Assembly: GCA_001821475.1 (NCBI GenBank)
Contig: MHMF01000001.1
Coordinates: forward strand, 1 to 13,574
Length of the DNA: 13,574 nt
Direction of reading: 5' to 3'
From: Candidatus Nealsonbacteria bacterium RIFCSPLOWO2_01_FULL_38_120
GTDB lineage: Bacteria; Patescibacteriota; Minisyncoccia; Minisyncoccales; GWA2-38-27
Positions within the stretch are counted from its first letter, which is position 1. Every line of letters begins with the position of its first letter. The translations under genes and the position numbers were made by a program. Under the pieces are notes generated by a model. That model did not search any database and had not been told where the DNA came from. It was given only the letters and a program-made list of their open reading frames with translations. Shown here one piece after another: positions 12,307 to 13,574 of this stretch.

Positions 12307-13248
12307 TCATGGAAGGGTCATTTCAGCCCTTTCCTTCATATCTCTCTTGACATAGCTTGTCGGCCTCCAAGGATATTTGGTGGATACGGAGCCGAAACTT
12401 ATCGCGTCAGCGCCGATTTTCCTCAACTTCTCAATATCATCGTAGTCCCACACGCTCGGACCGATGACCGGAATATCGGTTTTGTCTTTCAGTTTTCTGA
12501 CAAAGTCCCAAGTCCAGTCCTGGGCTGATTTTCCGGAAATCCCGCCGCCGCCCAGACGCGCGAGCGGGCTTTTCGCATCAGGAAAAATCTCTCTCCAAGG
12601 AACGCTGTTGATGGAAATCGCCTCAACCAAGCCATTGACGCGAGGCAGAATTTCATCAACATTCTGAACTACGGAAAGCTTGAGAAGCAAAGGATGCTTG
12701 CTTGCCCTTTTAGCCGCCTCGCATATTTCTATGATTTTCCGGCTGGTAGTCAGAATATCGCCCTGGCTATTAGGGCAGGAACCATTTATTTCTATGCCTA
12801 CGATTTCTGTCCTAAACCAGTCGGAAAGCGACTTGACCATTTGGTAAATTTCCTGCGGAGCTCGTTCGCTGTCGGAAAAAACAGATGCTATTAAGGAAAT
12901 CCTTTTCTGGAAAAAACTCTGTATCCAGCACCAATTCTCCCACCACTCATAACCCGGATTAGTCAATCCGTAAGCGTTGACAACGCCCTCGCAACTAAAA
13001 AATCCGAATCGCGAGTCATCGCCATCCCAATTCAGAAACCTGATACACCCAGACGGCCACCACCAGCGGTAATTGCCCTTTCTCCTTTCAAAAGTCACTG
13101 TCTTAGCAACAATAGTAAAAAGAGAGGGATCTATCAACCCGAGCCACCTCAAAAAATATTCTCCCCGCCAGGCGCCTTTGCCAAAAAATCCTAAACCGCC
13201 GCTGGCAACCATATACTCAAACTTGTGCCCGTTCGAAAGCGTAATCAT
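12307..13248 (-). CDS. pyrD: dihydroorotate-dehydrogenase-family flavoprotein
   Basis: This is a TIM-barrel FMN enzyme of the DHODH family, which oxidises dihydroorotate to orotate in pyrimidine synthesis. In the 313-residue product, VAKTVT (48-53), NAYGLTNPG (91-99), IEINGSCPNS (152-161, with Cys158 where class 1 enzymes carry the catalytic base), LLLKLS (187-192), SINS (212-215), GGGGISGKS (233-241) and GADAISFGS (279-287) follow the family order. Unusual points are a Trp-rich stretch (NYRWWWPSGC, about 59-68) and the YEWWENWCW segment. The ATG at 13248 is chosen over 13347 because GGAG lies 8 nt upstream and the extra 33 residues are not family-like. The rest of the pyrimidine pathway is not in view, so the substrate could differ; a related flavin-dependent dehydrogenase is the main alternative. 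Confidence 0.8.
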   Translation of the reverse strand: MITLSNGHKFEYMVASGGLGFFGKGAWRGEYFLRWLGLIDPSLFTIVAKTVTFERRKGNYRWWWPSGCIRFLNWDGDDSRFGFFSCEGVVNAYGLTNPGYEWWENWCWIQSFFQKRISLIASVFSDSERAPQEIYQMVKSLSDWFRTEIVGIEINGSCPNSQGDILTTSRKIIEICEAAKRASKHPLLLKLSVVQNVDEILPRVNGLVEAISINSVPWREIFPDAKSPLARLGGGGISGKSAQDWTWDFVRKLKDKTDIPVIGPSVWDYDDIEKLRKIGADAISFGSVSTKYPWRPTSYVKRDMKERAEMTLP

Positions 13249-13337
13249 TTTCTTATCTCCAATGAAAAAAAATGTTGTCAAAGAACGCCCAAAAGAACTT
13301 TTCTGCTTTAAATTAACGAAATTCAAGGTGATTTTCA

Positions 13338-13366
13338 TTTTTAGCAATATTTAACGAGATAGTCAA
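13338..13366 (-). promoter_or_regulatory. candidate promoter of the pyrD-family unit
   Basis: On the minus strand TTGACT (13361-13366) is 17 bp from TAAAAA (13338-13343), placing a start near 13331 and a leader of about 80 nt before the ATG at 13248. Confidence 0.5.
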
Positions 13367-13398
13367 ATTAAAAAACAAAATTCTGAAACAACCCCTTT

Positions 13399-13446
13399 TT
13401 CATCGTAGTAAAATTCCTACGATCGTAGGAATTTTACTACGATGAA
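13399..13446. repeat. 48-bp perfect palindrome
   Basis: The 24-nt arms are exactly complementary with no spacer, centred on CCTACGATCGTAGG. TCGTAG/CTACGA words recur four times, so each half can also fold on its own (6-bp stem, 8-nt loop). It lies about 30 bp upstream of the -35 box of the pyrD-family promoter. Like the palindrome at 748-793 it has a CGATCG centre flanked by AATTCC/AATTTCC words. It may be a repeat, terminator or protein-binding site. Confidence 0.75.
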
Positions 13447-13493
13447 TTTACAAAAAAATAGGATATTTTTTATTTATCTATGTTTGATTCCAG

Positions 13494-13544
13494 AATCTAA
13501 CGCAACATATTTGGCGCGAAGCGCCAAAAATGCTAAGTTAGATT
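13494..13544. repeat. 51-bp imperfect palindrome near the right edge
   Basis: The 24-nt arms pair at 20 positions around a GAA loop: AATCTAAC/GTTAGATT outside and TTTGGCGC/GCGCCAAA inside. The inner GGCGC-GAA-GCGCC is a very stable hairpin. It ends 3 bp before a possible rightward start codon. Confidence 0.65.
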
Positions 13545-13547
13545 TCT

Positions 13548-13574
13548 ATGGAAAATTATAAAAGACTAAGTGAT
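13548..13574 (+). CDS. possible start of a rightward gene cut by the window edge
   Basis: An ATG opens nine sense codons (MENYKRLSD) up to the window end. No clear Shine-Dalgarno is seen and the stretch is too short to identify, so this is only a possibility suggested by the regulatory-looking palindrome upstream. Confidence 0.2.

Noticed and set aside
13249..13347. Upstream ATG at 13347 as start of the pyrD-family gene
   Set aside because: The extra 33 residues are not family-like, the -10 box overlaps this start, and a GGAG precedes the ATG at 13248.

Overview
The window looks like a chromosomal segment of a low-GC bacterium, most likely a member of the candidate phyla radiation (Patescibacteria/Parcubacteria-like). 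This is inferred from AT-rich housekeeping genes packed head-to-tail with ATGA overlaps and weak Shine-Dalgarno sites, a secE-nusG-rplK unit that stops at a terminator right after rplK with no rplA, and many small palindromic repeats, some carried in frame inside conserved genes. No tRNA, rRNA, CRISPR array or transposase is visible. The taxon is not proven by the sequence alone.

Layout. At the left edge the 3' part of miaA runs rightward and converges on a long leftward cluster: dcd, thyA, a dUTPase/dCTP-deaminase-fold gene, tmk, a decayed second thyA, folA and gatB (6333 down to 815). Apart from gatB this is close to a complete dTTP supply line: dCTP to dUTP (Dcd), dUTP to dUMP (candidate Dut), dUMP to dTMP (ThyA), dTMP to dTDP (Tmk), with FolA regenerating the folate that ThyA oxidises. 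Downstream genes overlap or abut, so they are probably co-transcribed. The second thyA has two nonsense codons and has lost the segment with the catalytic cysteine.

Next comes the leftward secE-nusG-rplK unit (7701-6427), ended by a clear intrinsic terminator. Its promoter lies back-to-back with that of a small rightward orphan gene (8034-8390), with the two -35 boxes only 3 bp apart. The secE leader carries a 166-bp inverted repeat resembling a MITE or a very large RNA stem-loop. The orphan gene ends at its own terminator.

Then follows leftward gyrB (11785-8513), split in frame by a 434-residue intein with all splicing residues and an HNH-type endonuclease domain. Upstream of gyrB is a hairpin-dense 280-bp spacer that includes the terminator of a leftward two-gene unit: a dihydroorotate-dehydrogenase-family flavoprotein (13248-12307) and a 68-codon hypothetical gene. 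The right edge holds two further palindromes and perhaps the first nine codons of a rightward gene.

Most notable are: (1) related palindromic elements inserted in frame in both miaA and gatB and encoding the same peptide core; (2) the thymidylate operon with one intact and one dead thymidylate synthase; (3) the GyrB intein; (4) the giant stem-loop ahead of secE; (5) two perfect 46-48-bp palindromes with a shared CGATCG centre.
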